Source: Riptortus pedestris (Eukaryota; Arthropoda; Insecta; Hemiptera; Alydidae). Taken from it: DNA of 64,000 nucleotides. Below the pieces are notes generated by a model. That model saw only the letters and a program-made list of their open reading frames with translations, searched no databases and was not told where the DNA came from. The stretch covers positions 100,003,001-100,067,000 of the forward strand of contig CM032228.1 in NCBI GenBank assembly GCA_019009955.1, written 5' to 3'. This document shows, one piece after another, positions 11,911-24,861 of this stretch. A program made the translations under genes and the position numbers. How positions within the stretch are numbered: position 1 is the stretch's first letter; each line of letters opens with the position of its first letter.

Positions 11911-12851
11911 TTTTGTGTTATGAGTATAGTTATGCATCATTGCAGCAGCTCGATAAGTGGGTTTGATAATAGAATGATTTAGATATAGAATCAAAATGGG
12001 TCTAAAGAATTCCAGCGTTGGTGGCATGATAAAGGTAAATCTTGATTGGCGCTATACACTTAAAATGTAATGGTTCTCCTGTAGATCCGATGGAAAGATC
12101 GGATATGGCCTTTTATGAATAGCACTACTTGACTGAACAACTGTGCCTGGGTTTATCATTAAGAAGTATTCCTGCTTCAATATTTTGTAATGGATACGTT
12201 CCCGCTTTAGTTATTTTGGCGATACTGCCGATAGTCAGCACTGCTTACCATCTCGGAGTTCCCTTCCCACTCTCCTTTCAGCTATGGTGTATTTCCATGC
12301 TCAGATCAGGTGTCTCCTCACATCATACATTTACCAGATGTTCTCGTTAGGGACGTATTTCATGAGCCAAATCTCATAATTTGTGAGTCCCCAAGTTTGA
12401 AAATGAATGTGAGGACAATGTCTAAGGCTGGAATTCATAGTGATAGATTGAATTCTGCAAGACAAGCAAGGAAATAATGTCACTGAATGTGGTTAGATCA
12501 AGGGAGCACAGTAAGTTAAAAATAAGCTAAATTCTAGGACCAGTAGATTAGTTCCCCATACGATGGACCAATTCAATAAAGGTATTTTTCAGGCTGAGTA
12601 GAAAGGGATCAGGAAGAGCGTTTATAAAATCATTTATGATATATATGGATGAAAGTTACAAATGCCAGAAGCATGGGGAGGAGGAAATTTAGTCGCTATT
12701 TACTGTGTTAACATTCTATAAATCTAAATTTCTCGGGGGGTCACTTCTCCTTCACCTTCCCACAGCAATATGACAGTATTGAAGGGCTACTGTTGCAGGA
12801 GGCATTAACGTTAGTGGGAATACCAAACAAGCTTAATCAACTATGGCGGAA

Positions 12852-12901
<50 letters not shown>

Positions 12902-14655
12902 ATTTTTATTTGTTGACAAATTCCAGATCCACAGGACGCCTCATCCCGAGAAAATATAGCATAAAGCGGTAACTAACCTAACGGCTACATCGTTATATAG
13001 GACCTCTCACAATCCATGCGTCAGAGAATGGCTTACATAAATATTTTCACAACAAACAAGCTTATCAAATTAACTGTGTCACGATATCAGCACGGGTTGA
13101 TATTTTGTAGGCCGATATAGGCATTTCTGATAGCTTTGAGGCAACATAAAGTCTATGAATAGAAATCAGAAAACTAAGAACAACTGGATCAATAACAAAC
13201 ACTTTTTTTCATGTTTTCAACGTCCAATTATTTTCAACCCCAACGCGCGTTTCCAGCTTTGTCACAACTCAAGGGGTTCCTTTTCTCTAAAGTTACAATT
13301 TCAATTTTTAGCTAATTTTGAGTACACTCTATTTACAACATATCTCTTACTTTTATTTTCTTACCTGATTTTTATAATTATTATCTATTATGTTTAACCA
13401 GCATCTTCAAATTTTTTCCACTTATCGCACTAACATTTAAAACCAATATTTTAATTTCATTAAAACACATTTATATTGGTTGTACAATTGATCAATGATT
13501 AAAAAGAGTTGACTAGCCAATGTTTATAATATTTATACTGAGGAGGTAGAAGTAAGTAAGTTAAATACCTACTTGAAGAAGGAAATCATGTTTGCTCTAC
13601 TAGTGGAATAGAATCAAGGAAGAATCGTAGTTTCAATAGCATCATGTGATGGATTTCAAAAGGATAGTCCGAATCAGAAATAAATAGCCATTATTCCGAG
13701 CCCATAGCAAAATGTGATATCGAAATGACATCAGCTTGTGGAGCATAGCAAGCTGAAATCCTTTGTTTGATCTCTTTCCGACCAGGAGTCGTGAAATTCG
13801 TTAAATTACACATAAAGCTAGATCATAAAAATTGTTGACAAAGATAAGGTTCAACTAGATGAGGAGGATTTCACATGTATATCATTTTCGGGAATTCCTC
13901 TGTCATCATCAGGACAAATATTGTGTGGATTCAATACATATCAAAAGGGCTTTGATTTATTTTTTTTTTTTGAGATTGATCGATTTTTAGTGATTCTTAT
14001 CTTCAAGAAACAATGGCTACAAATTAATTCAGAATGTACCACGAAAAGTGTTTTATAATGCTATTCGGCTGTCGGGAGGACAGAGATAGCGAAACCTGTC
14101 ACATTTTATTCACAATGCGGATGTTGGAGGAAAAAAAAGTAAATAAAACCCAAGATATACATTTGTAATTAGTTTTTCGATAAATCACTTAATTGTTCAA
14201 TCTTGAAGCCTATCTCGTTTTAAAACCAATATTTTTCGTCAATAAAAATGCTTCAGTTTCAATTTAAGGTATTTTTAATAATGAAACTGGCATAGGTTTT
14301 TTATATAATAATTAATAAAAAATAAATACATAATAAATAATTTCAGTGTTTTTTTCCAACGCCTTTTTTATTAGTCCTTTTTGGCATTAAGAAATAAGCG
14401 TTATTTGTATTTTCAGAAATCAATTTATAACTACACGTAATTTTCATTCAGATAATCCCAATTCCTTTTTTTCTCCCTATGGCACCGTCAACCCGATTTT
14501 TGAGGGTTAACCATTTTACAAAATACCGCTCATCCGGTGTAACTTTGACGCAAGTGCAAAATTTTAAATTTGAGAACAATTATATCTGTCTGAAAAACTT
14601 GATTAATCGAAAGTTTGGTTTGATTTACGTCCCCTTTATGCTACTATGGCTTATC
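11911..14655. other. No recognisable gene
   Basis: Short open frames (12129-12350, 13155-13397) lack known motifs. The poly(A) tract at 12855 is the only clear feature. Confidence 0.5.
12855..12899. repeat. Poly(A) tract, ~45 bp
   Basis: A pure A run on the plus strand. It could be the tail of a retroposed RNA, but the sequence upstream (12600-12850) was not recognised and no flanking duplication was seen. Confidence 0.9.
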
Positions 14656-14837
14656 GGGGCGGGTTATCTACAGATTACCACCCTTTTCTAGCCAGGGTGG
14701 GCCCAAGGAGTTTATTTAATGAGTCCGTCACTAAATAAATTTCTACTGCCCAGGGCGGGAATCGAACCCACCTCTCTAGGTCTGCCACGCGAGATTAAGA
14801 CGAACGCCTTATCTCATACGGTCAACCTGATCCCTTT
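14656..14837 (-). repeat. tRNA-derived SINE, well preserved
   Basis: B box GGTTCGATTCCCGCC (minus strand, ~14768-14754) and tail GGGTGGTAATCTGTAGATAA match the 8990 copy. This is the cleanest B box in the family. Confidence 0.84.
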
Positions 14838-16302
14838 TTATTCAGAGATTAAGGAGGGCCAGGGACAGAATGTTAGTAATTCGTTATTCCTTTCGATTAA
14901 TCAAGTCTTTCTAACAAACATGACTTTCAGTCTGATTTTGCTAAAATTTCGCAGTTACGTCAGTCTTCCACAGGATCTGTGAAATATTTCAATTGAGTGC
15001 TCATAGTGACTGAAAACAAAGAAATTTCAACATTTGGCTGTAGAAAACAGTGATGAATTATTGATGTATCACCTAATCGTAAATAAATACTTCTAAGTTT
15101 CAGAAACTTGAACTTATACAGAGAATTACATCCCCTTCCCCCATAAGCACAAAACCAAGGTAAAAACCCTTTGAGAATAGCCTTTAAGTTTTGCTAAAGT
15201 TTGGCCTATTAGAAATGCAAGCCGAGAGCTGCTAGAAGCCATTAAATTGGATTTAGAGTTTGAGGTCGCCAGAAGAGGAAGTTGGCCATCACTCCCCACA
15301 ACCTTCAGCCATCCCTCGCATTTTTTTATGATTCCACTCATCACTCCCCCATCCCCCCCTCCACCGTTACGCAAACTTTAGTATGCCTTACAAAAATTAT
15401 TTAAGTATTTTTCATAATAGGTTTGTAATATATTAAGACTAAAATATTATTCTAATGTAATAGGATGGCAAAAATTTCTACCTTTCAAAATTCTACTTTC
15501 TTATTGACTCTCATACATGGAAGTAACAAATAAAATGTTTACAATAATTTTCAATGCCATATTGCCCTCGGAAGTTTCTATTAGCCTATCTTGAATCATT
15601 AATGTTAATAAAACATTTATATTATGCACACATCAGTGAGCATCTGGAATCAACTAATAGGGTAAAATGTTGGTCTCGGAAGGGTTGTAAAATAAACGAA
15701 TTTCCATGGGCCTATGTATATGAAGGTTCCACATTCAGCTGCCCTTCTTAAGAAAGTTTATTGAGAAAATGTAAACTATGCAGATTCCCACCCTGCAACA
15801 AGCCCACGCTGACGGCATCGTTTCTCACTCTGTTTTATAATCACTCATAATAAAAAGTCTACGTAAGCAGGATTTGAAATTTAAGCAGACTAAGAAATAC
15901 ATATTGATACACGTCCTTTGGTTGAAAATAGTACGAGTAGGACTGGAGGTACTACAGATTTTTTGTACAAAAAATTAAAAATAACTCCCTTAATATGTAT
16001 AAAGAAAAATTTATAGATTACAAATTACAGCTCATTACATTTCCAAGAGGACTGATTATATAAAATACTAGTTGTGTTAACCGCTGTTGACGAGTTGAAA
16101 TAGAAATGGTTACCCTTGGAAATATAATTTTTTGAATATCCTATGCACAAAATCATCCCGTCTTGTGCATCACAACAAGATTATTCTGTAACATGTTCAG
16201 TAAAATAGTCTAATTTGTGTTTAGAATAGCTATTATTCAATAATGAACTGAAATATTTACAGTTTCCCGTCAAAATATAAAGATTGGATTAACGTTGTCA
16301 CC
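14838..16302. other. No recognisable gene
   Basis: The Gly-rich 82-codon minus-strand frame at 15126-15374 reflects a GGT/GGA-rich tract. Nothing else is supported. Confidence 0.5.
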
Positions 16303-16425
16303 AGATGGCCATGAGGGTTAAGCCAATGATGTTAATGTAGTGAGCACAGGGTTGTGGGGTTGGTTCCATCCTGGAAATAGGAGTTTATTTAGTGGCGTAC
16401 TCACTGAATAAAATCTTAACACCCC
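16303..16425 (+). repeat. tRNA-derived SINE, partial
   Basis: GATGGCCATGAGGGTTAAGC and GGGTTGGTTCCATCCTGG are A- and B-box-like. The shared tail (GGAGTTTATTTAGTGGCGTA) follows, then a C10 tract. Confidence 0.58.
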
Positions 16426-16699
16426 CCCCCCCCACAGTACCATAAAGTGGGCATTAATAAATTATATTTAACATTGTATTGTTATCCAAATCATATTATT
16501 ATTTTTAAAAGGAAGTGGAGAAGGGGAATTTGTTGAAGGCTGCATTACCGACACTAATTGAAGGAGAAATAACTCTTTTTTAACTTGGATAGCAAAATTT
16601 ACTTGTTATAGCACAAAACCCATTCTACTTCTTTAAGAATTCTTAGTAATTATAAGCACTTTTCCAAAATGGTTATTAAAATTATAGCCATTGCAGAAG

Positions 16700-18370
16700 C
16701 GTACAGCGTACATTAGACGTCCTCTTCGGGTTCTAGTTGGCTGACCATTGGAAGAATAGAAAGGCGATTCACCTTGGCACGTTGACACGAGACGTCACAT
16801 CGTGCCCGTCTTCCTACACCAGCATTCATTCATGCTGGGCCAGAAGAAACTTGCCGTAATGAGTCGACGAGAAGACCTAATTCCTCCGTGAACAAGCACG
16901 AGGATGTTCCTGAATATTTCTTTTCCCAAATATTTGGGTATGTATGGACGATTTCGTCCTGTTGCTGTTTCGTAAAGGACAGACACACCTTCTTCTGAGC
17001 ATAGAATCCACTTCAAAGCAAAACAATGGGTTTTTCAGTAGCTCTGGAATGATTCCATCTTTTTCTTGCTCTTTGGCGAGACGGCCATATCTATCTATAA
17101 CTTTTACTCTTGATAACGCATCAGCTACAGTATTCTGTTCACCAATTACATGATTTATGTCGTTAGGGAACTCACTGATAAAATTAACTAAGTGGATTCC
17201 CATGGGAGTCGCAGTTGACTGAATATGAAAATTAAAGGCTTATGATCGGTCCATATCGTGAAATGTCACACATCTAATATGTATCTGAAATATCGGACAG
17301 CCAGATAATCTCTGACATAAGTCGAATAGGTTTTCTGTATGTTAGTATTGGCTTTTGAGAAGAACCCAAGAGGTTTCTGAGAGTAGTTTACCTCCTGCTG
17401 CAACACTGCGCCTACAGCCGTGCTTGAGGCATCAGACGACGAGGTCTACATCAAGTTTAGGATGGCGGGTGGCAACTGCATTCTTAATAGCCGTTTTACA
17501 GTCCCCAAATGCTTTTGGAGCACCACTAGTCTAATGAATAGGAGACCGGTCATTCTTCTTGGCCCCAAAGAGATATTTATTGAGGTATGTCTGAAATTGG
17601 GATGCGGTTGGGGTGGTAAGGGGGTGCACCCCAAACGCATAGAAGTTAAGCATCATATTTATTTTTAGCTGGTGGTGAGGGTGATGAATGGTTAATCACA
17701 AAACTTTTTTATGGCTCCTCACAATTTTATTTCTTATAAACGCTGAGCGCTTTCGGGGACTAAATCCCCATCCTCAGAGCGTCAGAGCGTAGGGCGATCC
17801 TATAGACTTGCTACCAGGCTAAACCTGGAGTGCATCGGCAGGGTTTAGCCTGATAGCAAGTCTATATGATCGCCCTACGCTCTGACGATGGGGATTTAGT
17901 CCCCGAAAGCGCTCAGCGTTTATAAGAAATAAAATTGTGAGGAGCCATAAAAAAGTTTTGTGATTAACCAAGTTAAGCATCCCCAAGAACCTAGGGGAAC
18001 TAATTAACTCTGCCAGGTTGCGGGGAGATTGCTATAGCTTCAACCTTAGCTGGAAGTGCAGAAATACCATCGGCATTTACCATATAACCCAGGAATTCGA
18101 CAGATGGTTTGGCAAATGCCCATTTTGAATGATTTATTCTCGGATCCGATGCACACATTCAAGAATCCATAGATCATCTGAGCACGGTATCTACAAAATG
18201 CTGGGATAACAGGTAGGTTTCGCGCTAAGTCGTTTATTTCGCGTGGAATACCAAAATCCAACTGGGAATGAATAATAAATTTGGTTCTGGTATTGATTAT
18301 TCGACATGCTTGAAAATCAGCTTCGCCCTGGATAAACCAAAGTTCAGGATCACTTCTATAAAATCCTTGC
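16700..18370 (-). pseudogene. Ty3/gypsy pol relic (RT, RNase H, integrase start)
   Basis: On the minus strand, in order: RT end (frameshifted KWAFAKPSVEFLGYMVNADG-like, ~18150-18060); RNase H (AVGAVLQQEVNYSQKPLGFF, TIWTDHKPL, ~17440-17240); its end HVIGEQNTVADALSRV (~17165-17110); and the H2C2-type integrase region VHGGIRSSRRLITASFFWPS (~16900-16830). Several frameshifts and a 280-bp foldback (17690-17969) break it. No LTRs were found next to it. Confidence 0.85.
17690..17969. repeat. Long foldback, ~130-bp arms, in gypsy relic
   Basis: Arms start GGTTAATCACAAAACTTTTT and pair back at ATTAACC (17969). The centre is ~17822-17845. Each arm holds GGGGATTTAGTCCCCGAAAG. AAGTTAAGCAT occurs at 17643-17653 and at 17970-17980, a likely target duplication. 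Confidence 0.85.
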
Positions 18371-20104
18371 TACTTGGTTAGAGAATTGTAATTTCGATAG
18401 GTAAACTACGATAAATTGTAAACTGCGATAGGTTGTTCAGAGTTATTCGAATTCTCCATCGTCAATAAGTCCAGCAATTCGTTTGCGAACACTATTGGTT
18501 TTTTTAAAACAAGAAAAAACGCTCCGAAAAAACCTTTAAGTCGATAAATACAAAAGATTACTCACATTTGTATAATGAAACAAAATACAAGAATATGCCT
18601 CAAACCCCAACCACAAAATAAATCTTTCGAGAAAAGCGTATCATTTTCAGGAGTAGAGCTCTTTAATGTGTCGGCCCGAATGTGTTATTAAGTCTATTAA
18701 AAAGTATTGTTTGTTTAATAATAACTTAAAGAACTTCATTTCGGAAGGACGTTTTTATACACAAGACGAATACTATCAAAAATGTTCAATTATTAAATTG
18801 GATTTTTAAAAAATGTCATACAAATCGGGGAAAATACAATTTATGATCAGGTGCATTGTCTCTTTAAGGTGGAACAAATTTCTAATCATTTAAAAGCATG
18901 TCATCCTTATAATAAATCAGAAGGAATTCAAAAGGAGAATAGTATCCATTACCAATATGAGCAGCAGTGGCGGCTCGTAGCTAACATTAGTGGGGGTGCT
19001 GCTCCAGAAAAGTTTTAGCCTTAGCACGCCAGGGTCGGCACTGCGGGAACGACAGTGCTCTCTCTCTCTCTTGCAGCCTCACGTGGAACTTCCTGTATGA
19101 CAACAGTCAAACTCCTCGCCGCTGGAGCTGTGAATCGCACAGTTCCATACAAAGATTTTTGTATCTTTTTTCATAAACTGGGGGATGGTTACTACATTAA
19201 GCTTAAGGTTTATATATTATACAAGTATAAAGAAAGAATTAAAGAAAAAAGGCTCATTATATTAAATGTTATAGATAATATCAAGTGGAAATTGGGGGTG
19301 CTGCAGCTCCACAGTGCCTATACGCGAGCCGCCACTGATGAGCAGTGTACAATAATCTCATATAACTAAAAAATTTCTACTTCAGGCCGACAACAATGCG
19401 TCTCCTAACCATTGAGAAAGAAATGAATATGAAACTCCAAACATTAGATAGCATTATGAACGTTAGTGCTATGCTGAACACACGTTGAATGTTTGGTTTC
19501 GAAAAAAAAATAAACTACTCGAGAAAGCGAGAGAAAGAGTGTAGTCGGAGCACGTCAGGCAAACCAACGCTCTGCTCATCACAGACCCTCCGCCAAAATC
19601 CAACACCCACTGAATAATGTTAACTTTTCTTTGCCAAGTCCGCTAAGCACGTCGTGCGCTTGGTGTCAACATCCAGGACCAAAGGTTAAGATATTTTCCT
19701 ATCCCCTCAATGCAACTAACATCAAGATATATCTTTGAGATTTCATAATCTTGTATGACCAATAATGGTGTTTTCTTTTTTTTTTTTATTGCAACCATTT
19801 TAAAATCTCAGTCTCGTAGGAAGTGTAATTATCGAATATCCTTTAGACCGTAGTAATTGGTGGCTAAATTTTTATTTCCCATACTAGCTGGTAATGTGGA
19901 TGATAAATTATATTCAGGATACAAATAATTTAGCATCACCTTTTTATTCAAAAGCTCAGGGTTTTTGAAGAGTGCACTGACATTAAAAGAGCTCTTAAGA
20001 GGTGCTATGAGGCGGGTCGAAAAATTTAAATATATAACCTGTCGACTTTTAAACGAATTTAATTTCCTAACGGCGATGTCTTTAGTCCACTAACATACCA
20101 GAAA
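18371..20104. other. No gene outside the hAT MITE
   Basis: Apart from 18965-19337, this is unassigned AT-rich sequence. Confidence 0.5.
18965..19337. mobile_element. hAT-type MITE with perfect 8-bp target duplication
   Basis: This 373-bp element has inverted ends CAGTGGCGGCTCG. It is flanked by ATGAGCAG at 18957-18964 and again at 19338-19345. An 8-bp duplication with CAG-type ends is the hAT hallmark. A GGGGGTGCTGC motif occurs near both ends. No transposase is present; the 104-codon open frame inside is not recognisable. Confidence 0.9.
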
Positions 20105-20409
20105 GCCTGATGACATCGTACCTGAACAATTACTGAGGCAAACAAATTTTCTGAATGATATGATTCATTCTCTGGGTAGAAATCTAAGCATATTAGGAAT
20201 ATTTGCCGATTTATCAAATCCTTTTGACTTAGTGGATCTCGAAATACTACTGAATAAGTTAGAATATTATGGAATAAGAGGCATTGCTAGTGAACTTTTT
20301 TTTGCTCTTATGTATGTAACCGTAAACAGAAAGGAAAAATTGACGATGTCAGTGGATATAAAATTAATTCAAAATGGCAAACACTTACATGCGGTGTTCC
20401 CGCTTTTTC

Positions 20410-20411
<2 letters not shown>
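20105..20411 (+). pseudogene. LINE reverse-transcriptase fragment
   Basis: Plus-strand FADLSNPFDLVDLEILLNKL followed by EYYGIRGIASELF matches the first RT motifs of jockey/CR1-like non-LTR retrotransposons (DLSKAFDCVDHEILL type). It ends in a 71-bp TA array. Confidence 0.8.

Positions 20412-20412
<1 letters not shown>

Positions 20413-20483
<71 letters not shown>
20413..20483. repeat. TA array, 71 bp
   Basis: It directly follows the LINE RT fragment. No H1 or H2 sequence adjoins it, unlike most other TA arrays here. Confidence 0.95.
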
Positions 20484-20485
<2 letters not shown>

Positions 20486-20989
20486 CAGAATCCATTCCTT
20501 CCCGATAATTTTGTTGACTACAACATTTACGTCGCAGCATTTTTCAATAAAATATGTCGCTTTTGAAATAAAGATTTGTGCAATTTACGGCTAAGCGGCG
20601 CGCCAAATCGAAAAATTTACCGATAGAAACTCGTTTAGAATTTGATTTTTTACAAGAATCCGCCATAAAAAGCATTTCACTCCATTGGAAATTCCAAAGT
20701 CTCAGCCTTGCATTAAAATAACTGGCGATATATCAACAGGAAGAAAACTATTGCACTTTAGGAATTGCAATTTCCACTGCCAAATGCATATCAACACAAC
20801 CATATTATATATACTTCTATTGTCCTATACACCCTCATCAATAAAATTTCAAAATAGAATTAACTTCATCAAAAATACAAAGTGACAAACCTAATACAGT
20901 ACATTAAAATAAAAATACACCAATAGCTTTAATTAAACTTAACCCAATATTACAATTAAAATTATTTAATGGCACAGTTGATTTAGGTT

Positions 20990-21900
20990 TTGTAAGAGCA
21001 TCTGCAATTTGATCCTAGGTAATTATATATTTCTGTTTTCAGTTCTGTCATACAACTTTTCACACACAAAATGATATTTAGTTCCACTGTGTTTCAATTT
21101 CTTTATGGAATAAAGATTTTTCGCAATAAAAATTACAGCTTGATTATTTTCAAATACATTTATTGGAATGATATCTTGAATTTTAAGATCATAATTACAG
21201 TTAATTGAATACTTTCCTTCTGGCAATTCCTCTTCCTCCCATGTGTCATTTTCTTCTAAAACATTTAAGTCCTTTTCTATAGCATTGACCTATTCCTCTT
21301 TCACATCACTTCTAATGGCTTTGTAAATCAATGTTCCCTCACACTCAGTTAAAAGTGCCATTTCAAAATCTCTAAATCTATCAGAAAGTCTCAATTTAGA
21401 TTTTTCTCGAATTCCTCTTCCTTGAGATAGATCTATTTGTTCCTTTTCCCCTATTAGCGGCGATGGTTCTCTTTCTATTTCCTTAATTTCTTCTTGTAGA
21501 GAGCTCACAAAACCCAAAAAAGTCACTAGAGGTGTCACTTTGACCATTACCATCATAGTTATCATTATCTTCTACTATTTGATTTGTTGAATCTTCATGT
21601 GATTTAGGAGTACAATCATGTAAAAATGAATGTCTTTGTTAAATTCACTGTTTACAGCAGTGTTCACTGCTTCACCCCAGTAAAATTTATCAAGACCAGC
21701 AGAAATTGTCATGGTATGAGCACATTCCACCACTGTTCTAATTTCATGTTCAATATGTACATTTTGCTCACTACAATATAAAGCTGTTTGATGTTTACCA
21801 GCATATGGCAAAAACTCACTCACATTATAATTTACCACTTCTTTCCCTTGTCTGATTTTATAGTCTTTACCTTTTTAACAGTTTCTCAATCTGCTAAAGC
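20990..21900 (-). pseudogene. Ty1/copia pol relic
   Basis: Minus strand. Integrase core end: EHEIRTVVECAHTMTISAGL, FYWGEAVNTAV (~21760-21660). A linker region follows. RNase H: INVFENNQAVIFIAKNLYSI and KHSGTKYHFVCEKL (~21165-21050). The reverse transcriptase between them is deleted. The frames are separated by stops. Confidence 0.82.
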
Positions 21901-24220
21901 AATCATTGTTTTAATCAATTCAGGCAACTCAGATTTAGACCTAATTCTGTAGCAAAATCTAAAATAGGAATAGTCATCTTTCAACAATAAAAAATATTTA
22001 GAACCACCCATATAGTTTTATATATTGCCACCCAACTACCTCACAACACCTCCTTAAAACAGAATTCAGTTCAGCATGAGGGAAACTGTCCTCAGTTATG
22101 AGACAGTTATGTTATGTCAGGCTTACCGGACCGGTACCACTGCACATAACATTACCGAGGTAGTGGATATCTGGGTCTCTGATAAAAATAAATAAATAAA
22201 AGAGACTTCAGCCGCATTGTTCGTATAAATAAGAATATGACCGAATACATGGGATAGCTTGAAGTCTAAGTGGGAATTATGGTCAGCAATAATATAGAAG
22301 TCGACATTACAGCTAGAATATAGTTGTCTTGTATAGCAACGAACTTTGGGCTCTCATAAAAGAAAACCAGAGAGCTCAGCAGGTTTAGGAAAGAAGGGTT
22401 ATGTAATAAATATTTTAAGCCTTCAGAAGCTGAAGTATTAGAATTGTATGTAATACCTGATATTATTTAAGTCCTCTTGAATCAAAGTTCACAATCTCTA
22501 TTTTTTGTAAAATTGAGATTAGATCAATTTCTAAACGTATTTTTGAAGGGGAATTTTGACTATTTACATCACTGGAAACAAAACTCAATGAATCCCATTG
22601 GCAAAGAAACAAAGTATCCTTTGAGTCAAAATTAACAATCTCCAATATAATGGGAATTTTGAATCTAAACAATGTAGCAGCTAATCAAAGATTATTTCTA
22701 AGAGACACAGTTATTATTTCTTCTTTACACAGTTTACTTGTTGCAAATTATGTAGCTTCTACTTTTAATGAATTGAATGATTCATGTCTAGACTGCTCTC
22801 TCTTCACCCATGGAGAAAAATGGCTCATTTGGTGCTCCTTCACATACCAGCAGGAAATGTTAATTTTATGAGGAAAAGAACGTGATTTAGCAACATTGTT
22901 AACCAAGCACTTTGGGGACAAGTGGTAAGACACTGAGATAGATAAAATAAAATTATTTTAGTTTATGAAAATAACCCATTAAATTGTAAATATTGTGGAA
23001 CCCAATGTATATAAACACAACCATACATTCTTCATGGTTTTAAGGCAAGGGTCACCAATAAAAAACATTTTTTGGCATAAATTTTCTTGTTACAGCCCTA
23101 CACGTTTCAACTTACATACCACTTCTTCAGGGGCTATCTATTTCTGAAGTGTTCGTTTGTCAATTCTTTGAGCTCTCTAAGCTAAGACCCCTGCTATAGT
23201 TGTTGGTGTAAATCTTGTTTATAATTGGTTGTGTGAAATGTGGATATAAAAAAAGTTACTCAAACTATTATGTTTGCATTTGCTGAAGAACGCCCCCCCC
23301 CCCTGAACAATAGGAAACAAAATCATGATTTTTTATTTCATGCATCCCTTACAATCCCCACTCCTGTTCATCTTTAACAATGCCAGTATAACATGAAGTC
23401 TAAGTAAGCAATATCTGACCGAGAGTAGGGAATTAGAGGAGTAAAATACAAAAGCATTAATTGCAATATTAACTACAATTGCTCTACCATATATGTTTCT
23501 CTAACTCAATAATTGACAGTTATTACTATTTTTCAACTTTCGGTTAACCCCTACACTTACTTGTATGATTTTCAATTGTCTCATGTTCAACACAAATCGA
23601 AAGCAACTTGTGGCCAACTTCCTTTTATTATTATTATTTATTAATGTCCACTTTTTGTAACTTAGGCTAATTGGGACGGGTTATCTACAGGTTACCACCC
23701 TTTTCTAGCCAGGGTGGGACTTAGGGTGTTATTTAATGAATTCCTTCACTAAATAATTTCCTTTGCCCAGGCGAGAATCGAACTCTAGGTTTACCATGTG
23801 AGGAACTTCCTATTAAAGTCACGTTTATATAGGCTTCTTATATTGGGAGAAATAGAGAATAGGAATTTTAGATAACTGATTGTCATTCCAACAGATAGGA
23901 AATCCTGACAGTTTATGCAGCCTCTGTATGATAAACTTTTTTTTTAAGCTATTTTAGTATATATACATTGTAGTACTTAGTATTAAGTGTTTTGGTCAAT
24001 AAAAGGTTGTTTGGGACAAAAACTCCTAAGCCTATGATTTCTTGTTTACACTGAATAAAATGGATTCTCGCACCTCTTAATGGAAAAAAATCATAAAATT
24101 CAAATTCATTATTTGAAATGAAAAAAATGTAGAATATCTTAAAGAAGAATCAGATCATAATAAAATATACACCTAATCTGGAAGTAGGCTAATGAATAAT
24201 ACTCATTTAAAAAATTATGT
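21901..24220. other. Unassigned sequence downstream of heme oxygenase
   Basis: Short frames at 22463-22933 on both strands have no recognisable motif; they may belong to the neighbouring copia relic. 23095-23145 has a CTGAAGA..GAAACG motif on the minus strand. A SINE lies at 23669. Confidence 0.45.
23669..23801 (-). repeat. tRNA-derived SINE, 5'-truncated
   Basis: The tail and B box (AGTTCGATTCTCGCC) are present. The tRNA A box half is lost. Confidence 0.78.
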
Positions 24221-24861
24221 TTAAGCTTTCAAGAAAAAAATATACAAAACAAAAATCATTAAACAAATTCCAAGGAAATACATAAATTTTTTAATTAGTG
24301 CTTCTTTAGTCCCTTCAATTGTATTTATAATTTCATTATTTAACAAAAAAACGGTTCTACTTTCTTCTAGTATTTTCTCTTTTGAAGTATAATCAAGAGT
24401 TTTTGCAATGTCATTGACATTTCTTACTATTGAACACTTCAAGTTATAGATATTGTGAGATCCAAAGTTAGTCACATCATACCCATCAGTAGTATTTTTT
24501 GGAGTCATGAAAGGCAGCTTATTGGCAAGCATTCGTTTCTTCTTAAGTATCTGACCACCAGACAGCAATCCCATGTAAAGATGATAGACATAAGCTATAA
24601 GCAAAACTGTATTTTGTCTCTCGAGATCCATAAGATGGGATAAATATTTTCCAACAGCAGGTCTGATTTTGTAGTCTTTCTTCCAATTGTTTCCAAGATA
24701 ATAGTCAAGATCTTTCTCAAAAGCTTCAGTTCTAAACAAACCTTCAACATACATTTTCCCTAACAGATCATTCTTATGGCGCTGCATTGCATCTTCAAGA
24801 TATTTAAATATTTCATAGAATACAAGAAGCCCTTCAGCCCACACAGTGTTACTTGAAAGAG
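24221..24861 (-). CDS. HO: Heme oxygenase exon 2
   Basis: This exon encodes the rest of the protein from Ala38 to the TAA at 24223-24221: WAEGLLVFYEIFKYLE, the distal helix with LSGGQ, and the C-terminal membrane anchor. The open frame runs 13 codons further upstream to an ATG at 24901. That part is read-through into a pyrimidine-rich intron end (TGCTTGTTTTTTAG) and is not coding. Confidence 0.94.

Noticed and set aside
14740..14837. tRNA-like A and B boxes, considered as a tRNA gene
   Set aside because: No cloverleaf acceptor stem can be closed, and the same unit with the same non-tRNA tail recurs, so it is a SINE.
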